NCBI RefSeq assembly: GCF_019969845.1
Contig: NZ_JAHXYR010000008.1
Location: forward strand, 62,001-126,000
Direction: 5' to 3'
Origin: Sphingobacterium sp. GVS05A
GTDB taxonomy: Bacteria > Bacteroidota > Bacteroidia > Sphingobacteriales > Sphingobacteriaceae
Length of the DNA stretch: 64,000 nt
Shown: one piece after another, positions 42,852 to 50,498 of the stretch
How positions within the stretch are numbered: position 1 is the first letter of the stretch
Layout: every line of letters begins with the position of its first letter
Notes under the pieces: model-generated
Database searches by the model: none
Told to the model about the DNA's origin: nothing
Seen by the model: the letters and a program-made list of their open reading frames with translations, nothing else
Program-made: the position numbers and the translations under genes

Positions 42852-43607
42852 ATGAGAAGTTTAATTTTATTATTTATTTGCCTCGGTAGTTGGACTTGGG
42901 CTTTTGCACAGACAGAAAACGAGGAGGGAAATAATTATATCATGGATCCCGCGGCTATTGAATTCAGGACAAAGATGACAATACCACCTTATGGTTTGGC
43001 AAAGGTGAAAGCTTTGATTGCTAAATTATCTCCTGTAGGGGATAAAGATGGGGGAGAGACTAGTGTGCTTGCTCTTTCTGCAACAGATTTTAAGAATTTA
43101 AGTTTACGCGAAAAATTTACGTATACCATGATTCATGCGGAGGTATATGCCCAGAATTGCGATATACCGGAAAACCAGAAAGCTATTGACAAGAAAATAT
43201 TTGGTAAGTTGCTTGGTGGTTTTAATGAAGCTTGGTGGTCAGAAAGACAGACTGATTTTTTGCGGGAAAACAGAGATTCGGTTATGAAACTGATTCAAGA
43301 GTCTGTCTTGAGAAGCAAACGAATGGGGGTGAATTACAAAGAAACGATTGAACAGATCAATGGCTGGCAAATGATTCCATTTATTATTGAATATGCAAAG
43401 AAAACCCCTAAAGATAAGGATGCATTAACTTTGCTGTTGTTACTGATGAAACGTGGCGAGTATAGCGAATTTATGAAGTCTACATCCTTCAAAAAGTTAT
43501 ATGGCGAGACAAGTAATTACTATTCCTACTTGGATTATAATCAAGAAAACGAAGAACTAATATATCGTAGAGCAATGGGGTATTACAATGAAAAAAATGG
43601 TAAATAA
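42852..43607 (+). CDS. Secreted protein of unknown family, first of a paralogous pair
   Basis: A 251-residue protein with a signal peptide (MRSLILLFICLGSWTWAFAQ). I do not recognise the family. It shares with the next gene the blocks K-T-IPPYGLAKVKALI, LSLREKFTYTMIHAEVYAQNC, IFGKLLGGFNEAWWSERQ, GVNYKETIEQINGWQMIPFI and FKKLYGETSNYYSYL. The residues look mainly helical. The gene starts a three-gene run that ends with a formylglycine-generating-enzyme-like protein, and its last 20 bases overlap the next gene, so the three are probably made together. Confidence 0.7.
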   Translation: MRSLILLFICLGSWTWAFAQTENEEGNNYIMDPAAIEFRTKMTIPPYGLAKVKALIAKLSPVGDKDGGETSVLALSATDFKNLSLREKFTYTMIHAEVYAQNCDIPENQKAIDKKIFGKLLGGFNEAWWSERQTDFLRENRDSVMKLIQESVLRSKRMGVNYKETIEQINGWQMIPFIIEYAKKTPKDKDALTLLLLLMKRGEYSEFMKSTSFKKLYGETSNYYSYLDYNQENEELIYRRAMGYYNEKNGK

Positions 43608-44367
43608 AATATGGGCTTGCTGGCTGCTCTTGCTTGGCTTTATTAGCAATTCGAGCTTCGGTCAGGAATATAAAGATGTTGCCTGGAATGAACCTCGGTC
43701 AAAAGATTCAGCTTATTATGTGATGCGGGAAAAAGCGAGTATACCACCTTTTGGCCTCAAGAAGATTCAGGGCTTAGTTGAACAGCGACTGAAAAGTCTT
43801 CCGGATGGAGCATTGGTAGACTATAACGCAGGAATTTCGAGAGTCGACTTTGATAAGCTGAGCTTTGAAGAGAAGTTTACTTATACGATGGTCTATCCTG
43901 AAATTTACAGTCAGGCATGTGCGGAGCGAATGTTTGTATTCGATCCTCAGAACAAAATCTTTGGGCAATTGCTTTTTGTTTATAATGGTGTCTTTTGGAG
44001 TGAACGACAGCTTCATTTTATGAAGAAAAATAAAAAAAGAATAATAGATCTGATCATAGATCAAGCGATCCAGAACCATACACTCGGATTGAATTATAAA
44101 ACAGCATTAATAGAAATTGACGCTTGGGAAAGTATTCCCTTTTTGATCAGTTTCTATCAAAAGAATCTAAAGGACAAAGATATATTAACCACTTTGCTCC
44201 AGTTATTAAAAAAATCAGATCTGGTAGGATTTGAAAAGTCTAAAATATACAACAAATTATATGGAGAAAATACGCATTCGGATAGCTGGGTAAATTTTTC
44301 AAGTGCCAACGAAGAGTATATTGTTGAATCTGCTCAAGCATTATATAAAAAACATCAAAATCAGTGA
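43588..44367 (+). CDS. Secreted protein of unknown family, paralogue of the preceding gene
   Basis: A 259-residue protein; the N-terminus MKKMVNKIWACWLLLLG is followed by FISNSSFGQ, a signal peptide. It aligns with the previous product through KASIPPFGLKKIQGLV, LSFEEKFTYTMVYPEIYSQAC, IFGQLLFVYNGVFWSERQ, GLNYKTALIEIDAWESIPFL and YNKLYGEN. The W-S-E-R-Q and F-T-Y-T-M blocks look diagnostic of the pair. The function is unknown. The stop overlaps the GTG start of the next gene by 4 bp, again indicating coupled translation. Confidence 0.7.
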   Translation: MKKMVNKIWACWLLLLGFISNSSFGQEYKDVAWNEPRSKDSAYYVMREKASIPPFGLKKIQGLVEQRLKSLPDGALVDYNAGISRVDFDKLSFEEKFTYTMVYPEIYSQACAERMFVFDPQNKIFGQLLFVYNGVFWSERQLHFMKKNKKRIIDLIIDQAIQNHTLGLNYKTALIEIDAWESIPFLISFYQKNLKDKDILTTLLQLLKKSDLVGFEKSKIYNKLYGENTHSDSWVNFSSANEEYIVESAQALYKKHQNQ

Positions 44368-45206
44368 GACAAGCATTATCCATATTGATCTTGTTTCTCT
44401 TGAGCTATATATCATTAGTAGGGCAGGAGAAGGGATATGTTTTGATTCCTGAGGGAGATTATCAATTGGGGGATACGATGAGTATGGACAATCCGAAAAG
44501 AACAGTACATATAGAGCCTTTTTGGATCGCCCAATACGAACTGACCAATGCCGAATTTGAAAAATTTGTACAGGCGACGGGCTATCAGACTTTGGCAGAA
44601 CGATATCATAATGCGATGGTATTTGAGCCAGGGCTTGCGGAATTTAGGTGGCTGCAAGACAGCACCGCTTATTGGCGTTTCCCAAATGGAATAAGCCGTG
44701 GTGGTATAGTAGACAAAATGGATCATCCTGTCACTTGTATATCTTTTAAGGACATATTGGCTTATTGCACTTGGGCTGATTGCAGGTTACCTACTTTTGA
44801 GGAGTGGGAAGTTGCTGCACGAGCCGGCAGTAATGGACGTTATTTTGAGGGGGTGAATAAAGAAAATGTAGGTCAATATGCTAATATATGGCATAGCAGG
44901 GATCACCTTAAAGCAGACTATTCGGATGGTTATATGTATACTTCCCCTGTAGGGGCATTCAAACCAAATCCATGGGGACTTTATGATATATTTGGTAATG
45001 TATTTGAATTTTGTTCGGGCAAGCTAAATAGAGATGGGGAGCGTTATGTGGCTCATGCAAGAGGAGGGTCATGGTGGTGCAGTAGAAATAGCTGTTCGGC
45101 ATTCAATACAGTCTATATTGGTTCTGTTAGCCCGAATGCCTCATTCAGCAATCTCGGATTTAGGATCGTAAAAAAAGCCTTTACCCCGAAGGATAAAGAC
45201 TTTTAA
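44364..45206 (+). CDS. Formylglycine-generating-enzyme-like (SUMF1/FGE-sulfatase) secreted protein
   Basis: A 280-residue protein with GTG start and a signal peptide (MRQALSILILFLLSYISLVGQ). It has the FGE-sulfatase domain: PEGDYQLGD, FWIAQYELTNAEFEKFVQAT, HPVTCISFKDILAYCTWADC with RLPTFEEWEVAARAG, GLYDIFGNVFEFCSG and RGGSWWCSRNSC, then NLGFRIV. The C-x4-C pair in the RGGSWW segment has the spacing of the two active-site cysteines of FGE, so it may be active rather than a GldK/GldJ-type relative. No sulfatase is in the window. It ends the operon with the two preceding secreted paralogues. Confidence 0.82.
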   Translation: MRQALSILILFLLSYISLVGQEKGYVLIPEGDYQLGDTMSMDNPKRTVHIEPFWIAQYELTNAEFEKFVQATGYQTLAERYHNAMVFEPGLAEFRWLQDSTAYWRFPNGISRGGIVDKMDHPVTCISFKDILAYCTWADCRLPTFEEWEVAARAGSNGRYFEGVNKENVGQYANIWHSRDHLKADYSDGYMYTSPVGAFKPNPWGLYDIFGNVFEFCSGKLNRDGERYVAHARGGSWWCSRNSCSAFNTVYIGSVSPNASFSNLGFRIVKKAFTPKDKDF

Positions 45207-45209
45207 AAC

Positions 45210-45236
45210 AAAAAATCTTAAAAGGTTGATTTTTTA
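45210..45236. terminator. Weak A/T hairpin in the convergent spacer before kduD
   Basis: AAAAAATC at 45210-45217 can pair with GATTTTTT at 45228-45235. It is the only structure between the convergent FGE-like gene and kduD, and the stem is only A/T-rich. Confidence 0.35.
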
Positions 45237-46004
45237 TCTTCCCATCCAGCCACCATCGACAGTAAGGATGGTACCATGTACGTAATCTGCTGCTTTTGAA
45301 GCAAGGAATACCGCTGGTCCTTTAAAGTCTTCCGGCGTTCCCCAGCGTCCAGCAGGTATACGGTCCAAGATAGATTTAGAACGTTCTGGATCGTCTCTCA
45401 ATGCTTCCGTATTATCCGTTGCAATATAACCAGGAGCAAAACCATTTATATTCACTCCCTTGGAGGCCCATTCATTTGCAAAAGCCTTTACCAATGACCC
45501 AATTGCGCCTTTGGAGGCTGCATATCCAGGAACGTTGATACCGCCTTGAAAAGTCAATAACGATGCCGTGAATACAATTTTTCCGGTTCCACGTGAAATC
45601 ATATCTTTTCCAATTTCCCTTGTCAGGATGAATTGCGCATTTTGATTGATTTCGATAATTTCATCCCAGTACTCATCGGGATGTTCAGCTGCTGGTTTAC
45701 GCAGAATATTTCCGGCATTGTTGAAAAGGATGTCTATGGTTGGATGCTCCGATTTTACTTTTTCAATAAACTGATAGAGCTCGGTTCTTTTTGAAAAATC
45801 ACATTGGTAAGCATAAAAATTCCTTCCTAATGCTTGGATGGATTTTTCTACTACGGACCCTGTTGTCTCCAGCGATGCCGAAACACCAATGATATCTGCC
45901 CCAGCTTCCGCTAATGCTTCGGCTATAGCTTTACCTATTCCTCTTTTACAGCCAGTTACCAAAGCGACCTTCCCGGTCAAATCAAAAGATTGCAGTATGG
46001 ACAT
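45234..46004 (-). CDS. kduD: 2-dehydro-3-deoxy-D-gluconate 5-dehydrogenase (SDR family)
   Basis: A 256-residue short-chain dehydrogenase. The Rossmann motif is ALVTGCKRGIGKAIAEAL (about residues 14-31), followed by NNAGN and catalytic S-(x)-YAASKG. The C-terminus has YVHGTILTVDGGWMGR. The start MSILQSFDLTGKVALVTG is typical of KduD, which reduces 2,5-diketo-3-deoxygluconate in pectin and alginate breakdown. KduI, which makes its substrate, is two genes upstream. One base overlaps the DUF4861 gene stop. A 13/16 match to a parS consensus lies inside it at 45585-45600. Confidence 0.88.
   Translation of the reverse strand: MSILQSFDLTGKVALVTGCKRGIGKAIAEALAEAGADIIGVSASLETTGSVVEKSIQALGRNFYAYQCDFSKRTELYQFIEKVKSEHPTIDILFNNAGNILRKPAAEHPDEYWDEIIEINQNAQFILTREIGKDMISRGTGKIVFTASLLTFQGGINVPGYAASKGAIGSLVKAFANEWASKGVNINGFAPGYIATDNTEALRDDPERSKSILDRIPAGRWGTPEDFKGPAVFLASKAADYVHGTILTVDGGWMGR
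45585..45600 (+). promoter_or_regulatory. Degenerate parS-like sequence inside kduD
   Basis: GGTTCCACGTGAAATC matches 13 of 16 bases of TGTTCCACGTGAAACA, with an intact GTTCCACGTGAAA core. It is inside a coding region, as some real parS sites are, but it may equally be chance. Confidence 0.3.
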
Positions 46005-47131
46005 TATTTTGAGTATTTTATCGTTAATGGTTGATTTAACTTATTTCTAAATTCTTTGATATAGGATTGCCATTGATCAAAACTGGTTATTTTTCCCGCT
46101 TTATTGAATGCTGCTCCAGCAAAATAGGTCAAAGGACTATTGTTTTTGACCGTAGTTGCCAATAAAAACTGTTTTGGACTATCCTTAAATACATATTTTA
46201 CTTTATTAGGCAAGATCACGGCGGTACCAGTGATTTTATCCCCCTCAGCAGGCTCCCAATAAGCCAAAATACCATTTTTGGTATCGTTTAAGAGCTGAGG
46301 TTTATCCTCTTTTCGCTTGGCAAGACCAACGACTACAGGGGTGCTGCTTGAAGTCGTATTTTTGATTGCATAACGTATTTTGTTCAGTTGGCTTCCAGCG
46401 TCCAGAGAGACTGTTTTTTCAACTTGTATATTTTGACCCTTTACATTTTCTGGCTCATAGATAAGCTTAAACGTAGTCCGCAATGGACCATTATCTAATA
46501 CTTCGTATTGACGATAATGTTTGTGATAGACTACCTGTTGATCAATAAATGGAGTTGCGTCGCCTACTCCTAGTGTTTGACCCACAGAATAGTAATCCAA
46601 ACCTTTACCATGATCGGCATGATAATCCCCTGTTTTATACCATTCGTCAATAATAAGGTCATTCGTTCTTTTGGACCAAAAATCAAATCCTTGGGCGTCT
46701 TCAGAGCTCCCTTCTAATGCTTTTCCATAGGCTCTGAATGCAGCAATGTCATTTTCCCAGGCAAAGTCATCTTTACGTTCGGGGACATAACGCGCAAATG
46801 TCTTGGTAGTAACGGTTTTTGGATTATTTCCAGTTACACCAAAAGTCAAAGCACTTTTAGGCGCAATAGATACTTGTATCAGTACATTTTGAGGGGTTGG
46901 CTGTCCTAGCTTTTCCAATTGGTAAGCCAGTTCCGCTTTATCCTTGCTATCAACAATCGTAAAGACATTTTTCTTCAATTCGAAATGTTTTTCGAACGTT
47001 GCATAGGGAATACTGATCAGCTCTGTTCTAGCTAAAGCTGAAGGATTTTTAACCGTAATCGTCTTATTGTTTTGGGCAAAGGCGATGCTTGAAAGCCCCA
47101 GCGTTAAACTTAATATGAATGTTCTTTTCAT
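46004..47131 (-). CDS. DUF4861 domain-containing secreted protein
   Basis: A 375-residue protein with signal peptide MKRTFILSLTLGLSSIAFAQ. The N-terminal KTITVKNPSALARTELISIP and the DQQVVYHKHYRQYEVLDNGPL segment look like DUF4861, a family often found with pectin or uronate degradation genes in Bacteroidota. The fold is probably beta-rich, and I see no catalytic motif I can name. It lies between kduI and kduD on the same strand with an overlap of one base to kduD and 34 bp to kduI, which fits a joint role in uronic-acid use. Confidence 0.8.
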   Translation of the reverse strand: MKRTFILSLTLGLSSIAFAQNNKTITVKNPSALARTELISIPYATFEKHFELKKNVFTIVDSKDKAELAYQLEKLGQPTPQNVLIQVSIAPKSALTFGVTGNNPKTVTTKTFARYVPERKDDFAWENDIAAFRAYGKALEGSSEDAQGFDFWSKRTNDLIIDEWYKTGDYHADHGKGLDYYSVGQTLGVGDATPFIDQQVVYHKHYRQYEVLDNGPLRTTFKLIYEPENVKGQNIQVEKTVSLDAGSQLNKIRYAIKNTTSSSTPVVVGLAKRKEDKPQLLNDTKNGILAYWEPAEGDKITGTAVILPNKVKYVFKDSPKQFLLATTVKNNSPLTYFAGAAFNKAGKITSFDQWQSYIKEFRNKLNQPLTIKYSK

Positions 47132-47165
47132 TTGATAATGGATTAAAGAAAAAGATATCTAAATA

Positions 47166-48011
47166 CTACTTAAGCTCAGTGATAGCGCACTTATCCATAT
47201 CATCGTAGTCGAGATTTTCGCCCGCCATACCCCAGATAAAAGTATAGTTGGATGTTCCAGCTCCTGAGTGAATTGACCAAGGCGGAGAAATGACAGCCTG
47301 ATCATTATGCATCCAGATATGACGTGTTTCGTCTATCGGTCCCATAAAATGAGATACAGCCTGACCTTCTGGTAATTCAAAGTAAAAATAAACCTCCATA
47401 CGACGGTCATGCGTATGCGATGGCATCGTATTCCACACGGATCCTGGCTTTAGCTCTGTCATTCCCATTTGTAACTGACAGGTTTGTACAACTTTATTCA
47501 ATAACATTTGGTTGATGGTACGGTGGTTGGCTGTCTCTAGAGATCCTAATTCTATTTTATTAGCATCTTCCTTAGTGACTTTTTTGGTAGGATAACTCTG
47601 GTGCGCTGGTGTTGAGTTTAAATAAAACTTTGCCGGATTCGCACTTTCTTGACTTGAAAAATAGATATCTTTTGCGCCTTGTCCGATATAGAGAGCTTCT
47701 TTGGTTTTAAGTTCATACAATGTTCCATCTACCTCTACCTGCCCATTGCCACCGACATTGATAATACCCAATTCTCTTCTAGAGAGAAAGTAAGGTTCTT
47801 TTAATAATTCAGGGATTGTTTCTAATTTAATTTTAGAATTTACGGGCATTGCACCACCAGCCATGTAACGGTCATAGTGTGTGTAGACAAAGTTAACTTT
47901 ATCAGTTTCAAAAACTTTTTCGATGAGAAAATTATCTCTTAATCCTTGTGTATCTAATGTTTTGTATTCTTTAGGCCCGATTGCATAGCGGGATTCAAAA
48001 TTAATGCTCAT
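47166..48011 (-). CDS. kduI: 5-dehydro-4-deoxy-D-glucuronate isomerase
   Basis: KduI isomerises 4-deoxy-L-threo-5-hexosulose uronate to 2,5-diketo-3-deoxygluconate. I use ATG 48011 (MSINFESRYAIGPKEYKTLD), giving 281 residues, the family's usual length; the longer upstream frame adds no recognisable region. Family motifs are FVYTHYDRYMAGGAMPV, LSRRELGIINVGGNG, the cupin His residues in PSHTHDRRMEVYFYFELPE and ISPPWSIHSGAGTSNY. It starts the kduI-DUF4861-kduD run. No polysaccharide lyase or susC/D pair is in the window. Confidence 0.95.
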   Translation of the reverse strand: MSINFESRYAIGPKEYKTLDTQGLRDNFLIEKVFETDKVNFVYTHYDRYMAGGAMPVNSKIKLETIPELLKEPYFLSRRELGIINVGGNGQVEVDGTLYELKTKEALYIGQGAKDIYFSSQESANPAKFYLNSTPAHQSYPTKKVTKEDANKIELGSLETANHRTINQMLLNKVVQTCQLQMGMTELKPGSVWNTMPSHTHDRRMEVYFYFELPEGQAVSHFMGPIDETRHIWMHNDQAVISPPWSIHSGAGTSNYTFIWGMAGENLDYDDMDKCAITELK

Positions 48012-48166
48012 AACGGAATGATTTTTCTTTATTTGAAAGCTAAATTTAGGGCTAATATTTATCAAAAACGATACAATCTTACGCAATCGATGTCGTACTT
48101 ATGTAAAGGATCTATTAAGACAAATTTTCTTGCGGTTTTTATTTTTCAGATTTGCTAACTTCGTAT

Positions 48167-48976
48167 ATGGTAAAGAAGAAACCGAATATTTTAGTTGTTA
48201 ATGACGATGGTATCACAGCGCCGGGAATTAAGGTGTTGTTAGAAGAAATGCAAAAAATTGGCAATGTGGTTGTTGTGGCACCAGATTCGGCACAATCGGG
48301 TATGGGGCATGCGATTACGCTTGGTAGGCCACTTCGATTGGATAAAATCAATCTCTATGAGGGAGTTGAGATGTACCAATGTTCTGGAACACCTGTTGAC
48401 TGTGTCAAGCTTGCTGTTAATAAAGTCTTCAAGGGGCAGAAGCCGGATATCTGTGTGTCCGGTATTAACCATGGGCTCAACAATTCAATTAACGTGTTAT
48501 ACTCTGGGACAATGTCTGCTGCGGTCGAAGGGGCTATCGAGGGAATACCTTCTGTTGGCTTTTCGTTGGATAATTTTTCCCATGATGCAGACTTTAACTA
48601 CTGTAGACCTTATGTGATTTCCATAACGGAACAAGTTTTGGCCAATGGCTTACCCAAAAATACACTGCTAAATGTCAACTTTCCACAAACACAAGGATTT
48701 AAAGGGATTAAAATCTGCAGACAGGCTGGAGGACATTGGGTAGAGGAATTTGATGAACGTATAGATCCACATAACCGTGATTATTATTGGACGACAGGAA
48801 AGTTTGTCTTACAAGACCGTGGAGAGGATACGGATAGTTTTGCGTTAGCAAATGGCTATGTTTCAGTTGTTCCTACACAATTCGACATGACTGCACATCA
48901 TGCTATCCCAGAACTGAATTCATGGAGTTTTGATCATTTGGAAGGTACGACGAAACACGGCAAAGGTGAAAAATAA
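48167..48976 (+). CDS. surE: 5'/3'-nucleotidase SurE
   Basis: SurE is a metal-dependent nucleotidase acting on mononucleotides. The ATG at 48167 gives 269 residues with MVKKKPNILVVNDDGITAPG at the start, the DD-metal motif near residue 14, VVAPDSAQSGMGHAIT, CSGTPVDCVKLAV, SGINHGLNNSINVLYSGTMS and VNFPQ. The upstream TTG is discarded because it adds unmatched residues. The next small gene overlaps its end. It diverges from kduI across about 155 bp. Confidence 0.96.
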   Translation: MVKKKPNILVVNDDGITAPGIKVLLEEMQKIGNVVVVAPDSAQSGMGHAITLGRPLRLDKINLYEGVEMYQCSGTPVDCVKLAVNKVFKGQKPDICVSGINHGLNNSINVLYSGTMSAAVEGAIEGIPSVGFSLDNFSHDADFNYCRPYVISITEQVLANGLPKNTLLNVNFPQTQGFKGIKICRQAGGHWVEEFDERIDPHNRDYYWTTGKFVLQDRGEDTDSFALANGYVSVVPTQFDMTAHHAIPELNSWSFDHLEGTTKHGKGEK

Positions 48977-49226
48977 TCTTTGGGTGGGCTCGGGCATAGG
49001 AATTGCTTTTCCCTTGCTAGCATTTTTATTGGTACGCTTCACCGACATCGAACTTCATTTTCTGCCCGAGAAGCCAATGGCAACGTATACCATTGCCGTT
49101 TTGATCAATTTGATTTTCTTAAGGTTTGCATACCGTTCAGGTAATGATCAGGTAGGGAAAGGAATTGTCATCATGACATTTTTGTCCATGATATTATATT
49201 TAATTACACATAAAGTGACGGTATAA
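48966..49226 (+). CDS. Small membrane protein, function unknown (GTG start)
   Basis: An 86-residue product from GTG 48966 with three hydrophobic segments: residues about 8-24 (FPLLAFLLVRF), 36-52 (YTIAVLINLIFLRF) and 65-82 (IVIMTFLSMILYLI). It begins 11 bases before the surE stop and is probably co-translated with it. A TTG further inside surE would give a longer frame. No family is recognised; the same surE-plus-small-membrane-protein order may be conserved in relatives, which I cannot check. Confidence 0.6.
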   Translation: MKNNLWVGSGIGIAFPLLAFLLVRFTDIELHFLPEKPMATYTIAVLINLIFLRFAYRSGNDQVGKGIVIMTFLSMILYLITHKVTV

Positions 49227-49306
49227 AACGAAATGTAAAAATACCCGAGCTATACAGCGAAGGATATTTGCGAGGTTTTTATTGTTTATTTTTTAAGAGG
49301 AATAAG

Positions 49307-50176
49307 ATGAAATTAACATTGGGGTTTTCTCCTTGTCCAAATGATACATTTATTTTTGATGCTTTGATTCACCATAAAATTGATACAAGAGGCTTGGATT
49401 TTGATGTGGAATATCAGGACGTTGAGACATTAAATTTGAAGGCATTTCAAGGAGATCTGGACATTACCAAACTGAGCTATCATGCTTTTGCTTATGCCGT
49501 TGAAGACTATGAATTATTGGATGCAGGTAGCGCTTTGGGCTTTGGTGTAGGGCCTATGCTGATCACAAAAGATGCGACTTTGGCCGAAGTGCTCCAAGCG
49601 AAGCTAAAAAGTGGTGACGGTTTGGGTGAATTCGATAAGTTAAAGGTGGGATATCCGGGGAAGTTTACAACGGCAAATTTCCTGTTGGGGCTAGCATTTC
49701 CGGAATTAACCAATAAAATAGAGCTGGTTTTTTCTGATATTGAGGGTGCTCTATTAGATGGTTCAATTGATTTGGGACTGATTATTCATGAAAATCGGTT
49801 TACCTATGCAGAAAAAGGACTGTATAAAGTGGTCGATTTGGGAGAGTATTGGGAAAATACGACAAAATTTCCGATTCCGCTTGGTGGTATTGTCGTAAAA
49901 CGTTCGTTGCCGAAAGATGTGAAAGACACGCTTAATAGAATTTTAAAAGAAAGTGTTGAATTTGCTTTTGCAAATCCGAAGTCCGGATTGGAGTTTATCC
50001 GTAGTCACGCGCAGGAGATGAGTGAGGAGGTGATGTATAAGCATATTGAACTGTATGTCAATAAATATTCCGTTGAATTGGGTGTCGAAGGACGTAATGC
50101 AATTACTAAGATGTTTCAGAAAGCGCAAGAAATGGGTTTTATCCCACATTCGGATAAAAAACTGTTTCTTTCATAA
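49307..50176 (+). CDS. mqnD: 1,4-dihydroxy-6-naphthoate synthase
   Basis: MqnD converts cyclic dehypoxanthine futalosine to 1,4-dihydroxy-6-naphthoate in the futalosine route to menaquinone. The start ATG at 49307 follows an AAGAGGAA ribosome site, giving 289 residues. It has the family start LTLGFSPCPNDTFIFDALIH and VEYQDVETLNLKAFQGDLDITKLSYHA, in a periplasmic-binding-protein-like fold without a signal peptide. The LIIHENRFTYAEKGL segment is also typical. No other mqn gene is in the window. Confidence 0.93.
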   Translation: MKLTLGFSPCPNDTFIFDALIHHKIDTRGLDFDVEYQDVETLNLKAFQGDLDITKLSYHAFAYAVEDYELLDAGSALGFGVGPMLITKDATLAEVLQAKLKSGDGLGEFDKLKVGYPGKFTTANFLLGLAFPELTNKIELVFSDIEGALLDGSIDLGLIIHENRFTYAEKGLYKVVDLGEYWENTTKFPIPLGGIVVKRSLPKDVKDTLNRILKESVEFAFANPKSGLEFIRSHAQEMSEEVMYKHIELYVNKYSVELGVEGRNAITKMFQKAQEMGFIPHSDKKLFLS

Positions 50177-50498
50177 CATCACTGATATTTAGTAGCCGTA
50201 TGAGTAAGCCGCTTGTGCAGGAATTAAGTCTACCAGTTTGGTTTCAAATGCGGCTATTTTGGGTTTAGAGAGCAAATAACCAGGATACCGGGCATATGAG
50301 ATACCCGATAATAGGATAAATTGAACCGTGCAGAATAAGAAGCTAATCCGATAGAAAAAAATAACGCAAAAAAAATAGTGGTAAGCTGTTAGATATCATA
50401 TCTAATAACTAAATTTGCCCGATTAGTGTCAAATTGTCTGCAATTTTACTTTGGAGTCATTATTGTACAAAATCTTTAGTTGAGATAGAAAAAAAATT
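50177..50498. other. 322-bp spacer upstream of secA, probable promoter
   Basis: No gene is seen. The spacer includes a TTACTTTG sequence, close to TAnnTTTG, about 50 bp before the secA ATG. A CGGG/CCCG pair near 50300 is too short for a terminator call. I looked for tRNA-like arms here and saw none. Confidence 0.4.

Noticed and set aside
50177..50498. Possible tRNA or small RNA upstream of secA
   Set aside because: No T-arm (GGTTCGAATCC-like) or cloverleaf was found; only short stems occur.
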